The notes under the pieces are model-generated. The model was given only the letters and a program-made list of their open reading frames with translations. It was not told the origin of the DNA and did no database searches. DNA of 64,000 nucleotides from Alistipes sp. (lineage in GTDB: Bacteria; Bacteroidota; Bacteroidia; Bacteroidales; Rikenellaceae). The position numbers and the translations under genes are program-made. The stretch spans positions 1 to 64,000 of the forward strand of contig NZ_JAHHQJ010000006.1 in assembly GCF_020026455.1 (NCBI RefSeq), in the 5' to 3' direction. Shown here piece after piece: positions 42,063 to 49,598 of this stretch. How positions within the stretch are numbered: position 1 is the first letter of the stretch; each line of letters starts with the position of its first letter.

Positions 42063-44306
42063 TTATTTTGAGGTGTTCGGAACCGAGACGGTGCTCTCGA
42101 GACGCAAGGCCGTCTGCAGGAGTTCGGCCTTCAGCGACGGCTCGCCGGTGCGGGCGGCAAGGCGGCGGCACGTGTCGATGATCTCGCGACGTCGGGGCGT
42201 ATGCACGAACCATCCGAGGCATTCGGCCACCTGGACACGCAGTTCGAGCGGTTCGGACGGCGCGGCAAGGAGCTGCAACAGGTCGGGGACATATTCATGG
42301 TAGGTATTGTTACGCATGGAGCGCAGGGCCGAAATCCGCGCGGCAAGCGTCTTGCCGTCGTGCAGTTGCTTCCGGTCGTGCTCCTTCATCCGGAAATTCC
42401 GGTCGAGGCTCGCCCGCAGCACGCCCTGGATGGAATCCCGGTCCTCCACCGTCGAGGCCGCAACGACCTCCCGCAGCACCGGGTCGACGGACTCCCGGGG
42501 TGACAGCAGCAGCCCCTTCCAGGCCAGATAGCAGACCCGCTGCGACTCATCGCCATTGACCAGCGTCCCGACCAGGTCCGGCAGCAGGCCCGGGCGCCCC
42601 AGTTGCCAGGCATAGGTCGCTGCATTGCGGCGCAGCAATTCGTAGCGATCGTTCAGTCCCAGCCGGACGCCCTCTTCGAAAGTCGCCTCGTCGCCGAAAC
42701 GTCCGAGCAGCTTCAGGGCCTCCATGCGCGTGGTGGCACACGGCTCCGCACGCACGATCTCCAGCAGTTCGCCGGGAGTTATCTTGCCCAGATCGGCGAG
42801 CATGCGCAGCGACAGGCTCTTCAGATCGGCATGGGGTGTGCTTTCGAGCAGCGCACGCCAGTAGGAGGCATCGTTCCGCCACAGGGTGATCGCCTGCGAG
42901 ATGTCGTTCTCCACCACAGGACAGAAACGGAAGGCGGGATCGCCCAGCACATGGCCCTCGAGCGTGGCGATCAGGCGGTTGTACTGCCCCACACGAACGG
43001 CGTGGGAGAGCAGGCCCACCATCTCGCAGGTCCAGCGGTCCTGCAGCACGTTGACCGTATTGCCCTGTGCAACGACCGTGCGCCCCGGACCGAAGAGGTA
43101 GTAGCCGGCGACATTGCCCGGCTTGTGGAACGAGCCGTTGTAGCAGGCATTGAACAGTACCAAGCGCGGCTGGACCGGAAGATCCGCCAGGTCCTCCAGT
43201 TCGATGTCGCGAGGGAGTGTTCCCGCGGGCCGTGAGGACTCGGAATCGGTCTGCTCCAGTTTCTCGAAAAAGGCGTCGGTGAGGTGATACTCCTTTTTGA
43301 ATGACTCGCGGAGCCCCTCCGGATCGGCCTTCCCGCCCCGACGCTTCTCCATGATCCGGGCCCACGAATACGCATCCCGGATGTGTCCGTATATGCCTTC
43401 GAACGAGTCGGGATCCGTCACATGGGAGCCCACGTGCTGGGCATCGGGCGACCCGTGCTCGTTGAAGAGGAAGAGATCGACCTCGGGGCGCACCAGTTCG
43501 TCGAAAAGGCGGTATTTCATGTAGCCGTCCATCCGGAAATTCAGCTGCCGCAGGCGTGAGGCCTCGCGCGTGTTCGTCAGCGGGAAGTTCTCGTCCATGG
43601 CAATGCGCTCGTCCATCCAGCAGATCAGGCAGTCGGAATTGTATCCGTCGCCGGCATAGGTCACCACGTGGTCCAGGCAATCGACGCGCCGGCGCTCGGC
43701 GACGACCTTCTCCAGATAACGGGCAATCCCCTCGTATTTGTCGCCGCCCAACTGTTCGGGATAGCGGATGCGTCCCGAATAGAAGGCCGGAGCGAGGCGC
43801 TGCACAGAGGTCGGGGACAGCCTGCGGTAGAACCACAGCCCGTTGACCGAGTCACGGGCAATGGGTTCGAACTCCAGATCCGGACAGTCGTAATAGCGGT
43901 CCGAGGGCACCGACGACTCGTTGATCGGGAACTTCTCCTCGTCCATCTTGAAAGCCGTGGTCAGGTGTTGGGCGTTGCGGACCAGCACGATCGGAATGTC
44001 GCCGACAAAGACCGCACCCTCCAACGGGGCGCGTCTGGAGGTTCTGCGCATCAGGCCGTACAACTCGCCGCGCACCTCCTCGGGCGACTGCCAGTCGTCG
44101 CAAAGGATATAGGTTGCCAGCCCGTCGGCCTCCAGCGCATCGCGGTAGGCGTGGAGCTGCGGCAGGGTTTTCCCGTAAGTCGTGCGGTCCACGACGATGA
44201 CAAAGGAGGTCGGATGACGCCGGAGCGGCTTCTCGACAAGCGGTTTCGCCCGGAGGATGCCGGGCAGCATCAGCACGGCGAGAATGAGACAGTTCAATGT
44301 TTTCAT
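42063..44306 (-). CDS. Caspase-fold (C25/gingipain-like) peptidase with HEAT-like tail, copy B
   Basis: This 747-residue paralogue has a signal peptide at 1-20. The candidate dyad is H284 (FLFNEHGSP) and C388 (LVLFNACYNGSF), with Asn in place of the Asp before Ala-Cys seen in the other two. EGAVFVGDIPI, AQHLTTAFK, SVPSDRYYDC and QGNTVNVLQDRW are conserved. A longer insert before the Cys block (about 320-370) includes a Lys/Glu-rich stretch. The HEAT-like C-terminus starts near residue 480. It lies 6 bp after copy C, so the three genes form one translational unit. Confidence 0.7.
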   Translation of the reverse strand: MKTLNCLILAVLMLPGILRAKPLVEKPLRRHPTSFVIVVDRTTYGKTLPQLHAYRDALEADGLATYILCDDWQSPEEVRGELYGLMRRTSRRAPLEGAVFVGDIPIVLVRNAQHLTTAFKMDEEKFPINESSVPSDRYYDCPDLEFEPIARDSVNGLWFYRRLSPTSVQRLAPAFYSGRIRYPEQLGGDKYEGIARYLEKVVAERRRVDCLDHVVTYAGDGYNSDCLICWMDERIAMDENFPLTNTREASRLRQLNFRMDGYMKYRLFDELVRPEVDLFLFNEHGSPDAQHVGSHVTDPDSFEGIYGHIRDAYSWARIMEKRRGGKADPEGLRESFKKEYHLTDAFFEKLEQTDSESSRPAGTLPRDIELEDLADLPVQPRLVLFNACYNGSFHKPGNVAGYYLFGPGRTVVAQGNTVNVLQDRWTCEMVGLLSHAVRVGQYNRLIATLEGHVLGDPAFRFCPVVENDISQAITLWRNDASYWRALLESTPHADLKSLSLRMLADLGKITPGELLEIVRAEPCATTRMEALKLLGRFGDEATFEEGVRLGLNDRYELLRRNAATYAWQLGRPGLLPDLVGTLVNGDESQRVCYLAWKGLLLSPRESVDPVLREVVAASTVEDRDSIQGVLRASLDRNFRMKEHDRKQLHDGKTLAARISALRSMRNNTYHEYVPDLLQLLAAPSEPLELRVQVAECLGWFVHTPRRREIIDTCRRLAARTGEPSLKAELLQTALRLESTVSVPNTSK

Positions 44307-44312
44307 GGCGAC

Positions 44313-46505
44313 TTATTTTTTCGATTCCAAACGATTGACCATACGCACGAGCTCCTTGCGGAAAGCCGGCGACAGATCCTCCTGCGACAACAGCTCGCGG
44401 CCCGCCTGTGCGATCCGCTCCCTGTGCACCGAGAGGTCGAACCACGCCAGCGACTCGGCCAGACGCGTCCGCAGGGTTTCGGACCGGGACGGATCACGGA
44501 GCAGGGCAAGCAGTTCGTCGGTTATCTGATTGTAGGGACGGTTCTTCAGGAAGGCGATGCGCATGAGCTTTATCCGCTCCGGGGTCTTCGGGTCGCGAAG
44601 TTCGGCGAGCGTCTCCTCCGCCGGCGAAACCCCTTCGGAGTTCTCGACCTTGCGCAGCAGTTCCTGTTTCAGCGAATCGACATGAAAGAAGGTCTTGTCG
44701 GCGAAATAACGCTCGATGGTCTGTTTCGTCTTCGTCTTGTCGAAGCACCGAACCGACTCGCCGATATTGAACACGATGCGCGCGGCATTGCGGTCCCGGG
44801 TGTAAACGTCGGTCAGGATGGGGATAAACCGCTCGTCGCCGACGCGCCCCATGCGGGTGACGGCCACGCGGCGGAGGAACTCGAAGCGATCGTAAGCCGC
44901 CAGGCACAACGCCTCCCGGTAGGCCTCCCCGCCGAGTGTCTCCAGCAACCGGAAGGCATTGTAGCGGACAATGGCGTAGGGCGACTGCCTCATCTTGTCG
45001 AGCAGGCGGCCGGCCAGATCCGGGCAGTCGTTCTCCCAGAGGCGGATCATGGCGAGGTTCTGCACGTCGGGAACCGTGTGATCCAGCTGCGCCAGCCAGA
45101 AACCGACGTCGCGATTTGCCGCCATGGCGTTGATATCCAGTGCGGGATGTGCGGCAGCGAACCGATAGGTCGGGTCGCCGATGATGTGCGACTCGAGGAT
45201 GTGGATGTTCCGGGCCCACGCTCCGAGCCGGAGGCCCTCGCCGAGCAGTCCCAGCAGGTCGAAGGCCGATTTGTCCTGGAGGACGTTGACGCTGTTGGCG
45301 AAGGTCGCCACGCAGCGCCCTCCGGAGAAGATATAGTGCCCGGCGATGAAATCGTCCTCCCGGTAATCCCCGTTGTAGCAGGCATCGAAGATCACGAAAC
45401 GGGCGTTGGGTGCGATATGGGGCACCTCCTCAAGAACGATTCCGCTCCGCAGATCGGCAATCGAGTCGGCACGGAGCTGCTCCGGAGTGTCGGGGGCACA
45501 GTACCATGTCGTGTCGAGCCCCAGTTCCGCGGCCTGACGAAGTGCCGAACGGCGGGCCGAATCCGAACGGCGCGCCCGCGCCCGCAGCATGAAGCCGATC
45601 TCGGAAACGGCCTCCTCCGCCGAGGAGACATAGGGCGTTCCCGAGAGGTACTGCCGGTCGGGCATGCCGTGCTCGTGGAAAACCATCATGTCGAGGTCGT
45701 CGCGCCGCAGCTCGCGGATCACCGTACTCTTCATGAAGGGCTGCATCGAGTAGCGCAGGAACTTGGCGCCGTACGTGCGGCGGAACGTATCGCCGAACTG
45801 CTCGTCGAGCAGCATCTGCTCGTCACGCCATGCCACCAGCGAGTTGGAGTAGGAGCCATGGCCCGTGTAGGAGACGAAACGGTCGAACGCCGTAGCGGCC
45901 CGATGTTCGCGGACGGCCTTTTCCAGATAGCGGGCGATCTGCGCATAGGGGTCGCCGAATGCCTTCTGCGCCTTGATGCGCCCCGAATAGATGTCGCAAC
46001 CGATATATTGCGGCGAATCGGGAGCCAGTTCGTAGTAGTGGAACAGCCCGTCGGCCGGAGCTCCCTGAGCCACGAATTTCAGGTCGAAGTCGTCGTAGAA
46101 GCGGTCCGAGGGGACCGAGACCTCGTGGATGTCGTATGCATACTCGTTCATCTTGAAGGCCGAGGTGAGGTGCTGCGCCCGGGTGATCATGGCGATCGGA
46201 ATGTCGCCCACGAAGACGCATCCCTCAAGCCCGTTGCGGGCGTGGAGATCGACAAGGACCCGGCGGACCTGCTCGGGAGAGTTCCAGTGGGCCGAGGCGA
46301 CGAAGACGGGGAGGCCCTCCTCCTCGAGCACTTGTTTGTAGGCATCGACCTGAGGGCGGCAGCGCTCCAGTGTGGCGGCGTCGATCACAACGACGAACGA
46401 GCGCTGTCCCCCGATGGTCGGGGCCTCGAGCGTTTGCGACCGGCCCGCCCCGGCAAACAGCAGCAGGACGATCGCCAAAATGATTCGGTTAAGCGGTTTG
46501 TGCAT
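44313..46505 (-). CDS. Caspase-fold (C25/gingipain-like) peptidase with HEAT-like tail, copy C
   Basis: This 730-residue paralogue starts at MHKPLNRIILAIVLLLFAGA, which gives a clean signal peptide. The longer frame to 46574 adds a non-signal extension across the upstream hairpin. The candidate dyad is H279 (MVFHEHGMP) and C376 (FVIFDACYNGDY). EGCVFVGDIPI, AQHLTSAFK and SVPSDRFYDD are shared with A and B. The block after the Cys differs (FANSVNVLQDKS rather than QGNTVN). It is first of the three peptidase genes, separated from the DUF6850 gene by 102 bp with a hairpin. Confidence 0.7.
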   Translation of the reverse strand: MHKPLNRIILAIVLLLFAGAGRSQTLEAPTIGGQRSFVVVIDAATLERCRPQVDAYKQVLEEEGLPVFVASAHWNSPEQVRRVLVDLHARNGLEGCVFVGDIPIAMITRAQHLTSAFKMNEYAYDIHEVSVPSDRFYDDFDLKFVAQGAPADGLFHYYELAPDSPQYIGCDIYSGRIKAQKAFGDPYAQIARYLEKAVREHRAATAFDRFVSYTGHGSYSNSLVAWRDEQMLLDEQFGDTFRRTYGAKFLRYSMQPFMKSTVIRELRRDDLDMMVFHEHGMPDRQYLSGTPYVSSAEEAVSEIGFMLRARARRSDSARRSALRQAAELGLDTTWYCAPDTPEQLRADSIADLRSGIVLEEVPHIAPNARFVIFDACYNGDYREDDFIAGHYIFSGGRCVATFANSVNVLQDKSAFDLLGLLGEGLRLGAWARNIHILESHIIGDPTYRFAAAHPALDINAMAANRDVGFWLAQLDHTVPDVQNLAMIRLWENDCPDLAGRLLDKMRQSPYAIVRYNAFRLLETLGGEAYREALCLAAYDRFEFLRRVAVTRMGRVGDERFIPILTDVYTRDRNAARIVFNIGESVRCFDKTKTKQTIERYFADKTFFHVDSLKQELLRKVENSEGVSPAEETLAELRDPKTPERIKLMRIAFLKNRPYNQITDELLALLRDPSRSETLRTRLAESLAWFDLSVHRERIAQAGRELLSQEDLSPAFRKELVRMVNRLESKK

Positions 46506-46540
46506 GTGAATGAATGTTATACGGGGATAAAAACAGCACC

Positions 46541-46568
46541 GGAGAAGAGCCCTTCGGGACCCTTCTCC
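46541..46568 (-). terminator. Attenuator-like hairpin inside the operon
   Basis: GGAGAAG and CTTCTCC pair, with an inner CCC/GGG stem. On the minus strand the hairpin is followed by GGTGCTGTTTTTATCC. It lies between the DUF6850 gene and the first peptidase gene, probably setting lower peptidase expression. Confidence 0.55.
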
Positions 46569-46607
46569 TGGCACTGCAAGAGCATACGGATATGATTCAC
46601 GGACATA

Positions 46608-48251
46608 TCAGAAGAGCAATCCTATCTTGAAGCCGGCCAGCAGCCGGTCGTTGAACAGATCCTTGTGGTCCGAAGCCTTGTGATAGCCGGCCATCGCCGA
46701 GACGAAGAACGCCCCCCGGTCGCCGAAGAGGCCCGACAGCGAATAGGTCACCTCTCCGCCGCAGGAGGCATATCCCGTGCCGAGACTGTAGAAGTCCCGC
46801 AGCGTGAAGTCCCTGTAACACTCCGTATCGGCCTTGTAGCCGTTGTAGTCGATGGCATTGTCCCGGTTCGTCTTCAGCGCCGCATGCACGCCGGCGAGGA
46901 TGGCGTGGCGGGTGCCGATCCGGAAATTCTTGCGCCCGAAGAGGTTCAGCCGGAAGTTGTCGACACGCTGCGTACTGCGCGGGAAGTAGTAGATGTTGTC
47001 CAGCTGCTCGAAATCGAAGCCCAGACCGACCGTCCAGTCGTAGGCATCACGTCCCGTCGTGCGCATGTACTGCAACGATCCCCGCAGGTTGGACGACGTC
47101 GTATTCGAGCGGATGTTCTTCGCCTTGACGACCCACTTGGCCACCTCGAACGAGTTGTCGTACTCCTGCACATACTGGATGCCGTCGATGCTGCGATGGT
47201 CGTACGAGAGATTGAAGTAGAGCGCATTGGCCTGCGAGAGCGAGAAGCGGGCATTCAACGCCGCGCAATAACGTTCGTCGACCGTCGTGCCGGCCATCTT
47301 CGGCTGCGAGTAGCTGTCGGTCACATCCTCCACCTCCTGCGTATAGCTGCCCGACACGAGCAGGTGGACGCGCTGCGTGCGGAAGGTGTACTCACCGCCG
47401 ACGCCCATGCAGTTGGCATTGTAGATCCGCTGGTTGTCGGCATTCAGCGAGCCGATTTCGGTTTTGATGAAGAATCCCGGGTAGTTCATCACATAGACGG
47501 GCTGGTTGACCAGCGTCACGGAGTTTGAGGCCGCACCGTCCTCGCGGCGCGAGTAGTAGTGGTAATAGGCACCCAGGGCATGGTTCTGCCCCAGCAGCAC
47601 GGTGAAACCCGGATTGATCTCAAACTTCGACAGCGAAGTCAGCGGACGCGGGTCAAGCTGCTTGGCCGCCTGACCGCTCTGATAGGCAAGGTCGACACCC
47701 ACGACCAGGTGGCGCCACAGCACGGGCGTGGCGGCCTTCACCTCCATGTCGAAGAGCTGATTGATCCAGTCGCTCTTGTTGGGATCGGCCAGGTAGAAGG
47801 GCGTGCCCCGCAGCGGATCGAAGAGCGTTGCGTTGTACTCGGCATCCCCGAGGTTTTCACGCGTGTAGGAGAAGCGGCCCCAGACGTAGGTGTCGCGCAG
47901 GCCGGCAATGCGTCCGCCGCCGTCCGTCGAGAAGCGGTAGGCGGTGTTGTCGGCACCCTCCTGAACCCGTTTCAACGATCCCTTCTCGCGGTCGAGGCCC
48001 AGCATCACCTGGCTGTAATAGTCGATCGGGTCGAGCTGGATGCCCGAAGCGTTTTTCGAATGGCTGAAGTGCAGGTTCTCGATCTTCAGCCGTTCGATGG
48101 AGGCCGGAGAATTGTTGCGGGACACGACGTATCCCGCCGCATCTTCCGCCGTCGCGGATTCCGCCACCGGCTCTTGAGCCGACGCCCCGATCGAGATGCA
48201 GGAGGCGATCAGCAGACTTCCGGTCAGTTTGAGGTAGTTGTATCTTGTCAT
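46608..48251 (-). CDS. DUF6850 family outer-membrane beta-barrel protein
   Basis: This 547-residue protein has a signal peptide at about 1-25. Nearly the whole mature chain alternates polar and hydrophobic residues with many aromatic strand ends, and it closes with LLAGFKIGLLF, a terminal-Phe barrel signature. Its position after a TonB-dependent receptor and a DUF4876 lipoprotein matches the usual neighbourhood of DUF6850. Function is unknown; a partner barrel of the receptor is plausible. It lies 19 bp after the DUF4876 gene. Confidence 0.75.
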   Translation of the reverse strand: MTRYNYLKLTGSLLIASCISIGASAQEPVAESATAEDAAGYVVSRNNSPASIERLKIENLHFSHSKNASGIQLDPIDYYSQVMLGLDREKGSLKRVQEGADNTAYRFSTDGGGRIAGLRDTYVWGRFSYTRENLGDAEYNATLFDPLRGTPFYLADPNKSDWINQLFDMEVKAATPVLWRHLVVGVDLAYQSGQAAKQLDPRPLTSLSKFEINPGFTVLLGQNHALGAYYHYYSRREDGAASNSVTLVNQPVYVMNYPGFFIKTEIGSLNADNQRIYNANCMGVGGEYTFRTQRVHLLVSGSYTQEVEDVTDSYSQPKMAGTTVDERYCAALNARFSLSQANALYFNLSYDHRSIDGIQYVQEYDNSFEVAKWVVKAKNIRSNTTSSNLRGSLQYMRTTGRDAYDWTVGLGFDFEQLDNIYYFPRSTQRVDNFRLNLFGRKNFRIGTRHAILAGVHAALKTNRDNAIDYNGYKADTECYRDFTLRDFYSLGTGYASCGGEVTYSLSGLFGDRGAFFVSAMAGYHKASDHKDLFNDRLLAGFKIGLLF

Positions 48252-48270
48252 AACTCGTCTCGTCTTAGGG

Positions 48271-49578
48271 TTATTGAATCTTTGCCTGGTTCCATGCCGG
48301 CATTTTTTCTCCGTTGCGGCGGAGCATGGGAGGCATCATCACCTCAAAATCGGCCGAAGAGTCGTTCGTATCCTGATAGATCGGGGTTCCGTCGCTCCGA
48401 TGGTCGATCACCTTGCGGCACACGCTCTTGTTGACATAGGCCTCCTCCACTGAAGCGGCCCCGGCATCCACAAATCCCGGGATGCGTTTCATGTTGAGCG
48501 CCGTCGAAGTGGGGATCAACTCCACACCGTCGAGAATCTGCTCGGCAGGGATGCGGGCATATTCGGTCGAACTGCCCACGGGGTGCTGCGTCGTCTCGCC
48601 GAGCTTCCAGTAGTTCTTATCCCCGTAGGTGAGTTTACGCCCCGGCTGGTAGAGGCAGAAAGCTCCCCCGAAGACCGACGTCAGCCACTGCGTCGTATTG
48701 ACGCGGCCCGACCAATAGACATATTTAAGGTTCGGAACGTCGGCGTTGTCGCGCTGTGCATTGCCCGACCAGGCCTCGAACTCCACCTTCGAGTTGTCCA
48801 TCAGGGCATACTCGCCCGTACCTCCCTTGTTGTTCGTATGATTAGCGGCCTCCTGCGCCACGATGACCGACTCGCCCGGGTGGAGCGGATAATCCTGTCC
48901 CTTGCCGGGGAATTGCCAAACGACCATGCCGTAGACGTAGTTGTTCTGTCCGTCCTCGGCCGGCCACTCCGGCAGCGTCGACGTCGCGACATTGGGATGC
49001 AGCTGCGCGAAGCAGAGGTTGTCGAGGTAATAGACTTCGTCGCCGTTGTTGTATATCTCGTAGAACTGGTTGCGGAAATAGTATCCCGGGCTACCGCAGT
49101 AGAAGATCTCGCGGAAGCAGAGGCTCCCCACCTGGGCCGGGCGGATCGACAGCGAATAGTCCTTCGATGCGGCGGCCTGCTCGGGGGTGACATCGTCGAT
49201 CAGCGCCTTATTCTGCAACGCCCCGTTGAGGTAGTAGGTGCGCCCCTTGAAGTCGACGCTGCCGGTCACCGAGATCGTGTAGTTGCCCGGCGTTATTTCG
49301 GCGACGGCGATTCCGTTGTCGTCGGTCGTCGTCCCGATGACGGCATCCTCATCGTAGTTCACAAAACGGACGTTCAGTCCCGAGGTTTTGAAGTTGGGGT
49401 CGATCTGGCCGTTCCCCTCCGAATCGACGAAGCCCGTAACGGCATTGACCTTGACGGCGACACGGATCGGATCGACGATCGCGGCATCGCGTGCGTCCTC
49501 CATCATATCGACGCACGAACTCATCCCGAATGCCGCGCCGACCAGGGCTGCAAGGTGAAATATGGATCTTTTTTTCAT
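48271..49578 (-). CDS. DUF4876 family lipoprotein
   Basis: This 435-residue lipoprotein has its signal ending GMSSC (Cys 22). The N-terminal beta-sandwich (about 45-140) resembles a carboxypeptidase-like or transthyretin-like domain: GIAVAEITPGNYTISVTGSV. It is followed by the DUF4876 body with CFREIFYCGSPGYYFRNQFY and EIYNNGDEVYYLDNLCFAQL, a lamin-tail-like fold. The protein is probably surface-exposed and binds the ligand of the adjacent receptor, acting like a SusD substitute; this is inference from gene order. It lies 20 bp after the receptor gene. Confidence 0.8.
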   Translation of the reverse strand: MKKRSIFHLAALVGAAFGMSSCVDMMEDARDAAIVDPIRVAVKVNAVTGFVDSEGNGQIDPNFKTSGLNVRFVNYDEDAVIGTTTDDNGIAVAEITPGNYTISVTGSVDFKGRTYYLNGALQNKALIDDVTPEQAAASKDYSLSIRPAQVGSLCFREIFYCGSPGYYFRNQFYEIYNNGDEVYYLDNLCFAQLHPNVATSTLPEWPAEDGQNNYVYGMVVWQFPGKGQDYPLHPGESVIVAQEAANHTNNKGGTGEYALMDNSKVEFEAWSGNAQRDNADVPNLKYVYWSGRVNTTQWLTSVFGGAFCLYQPGRKLTYGDKNYWKLGETTQHPVGSSTEYARIPAEQILDGVELIPTSTALNMKRIPGFVDAGAASVEEAYVNKSVCRKVIDHRSDGTPIYQDTNDSSADFEVMMPPMLRRNGEKMPAWNQAKIQ

Positions 49579-49598
49579 GATATGGCTCTCTTTGGGAT

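Noticed and set aside
43668..46595. 975-codon open frame on the plus strand opposite peptidases B and C
   Set aside because: It spans two real minus-strand genes, has no recognisable domain, and its composition is that of an antisense shadow.
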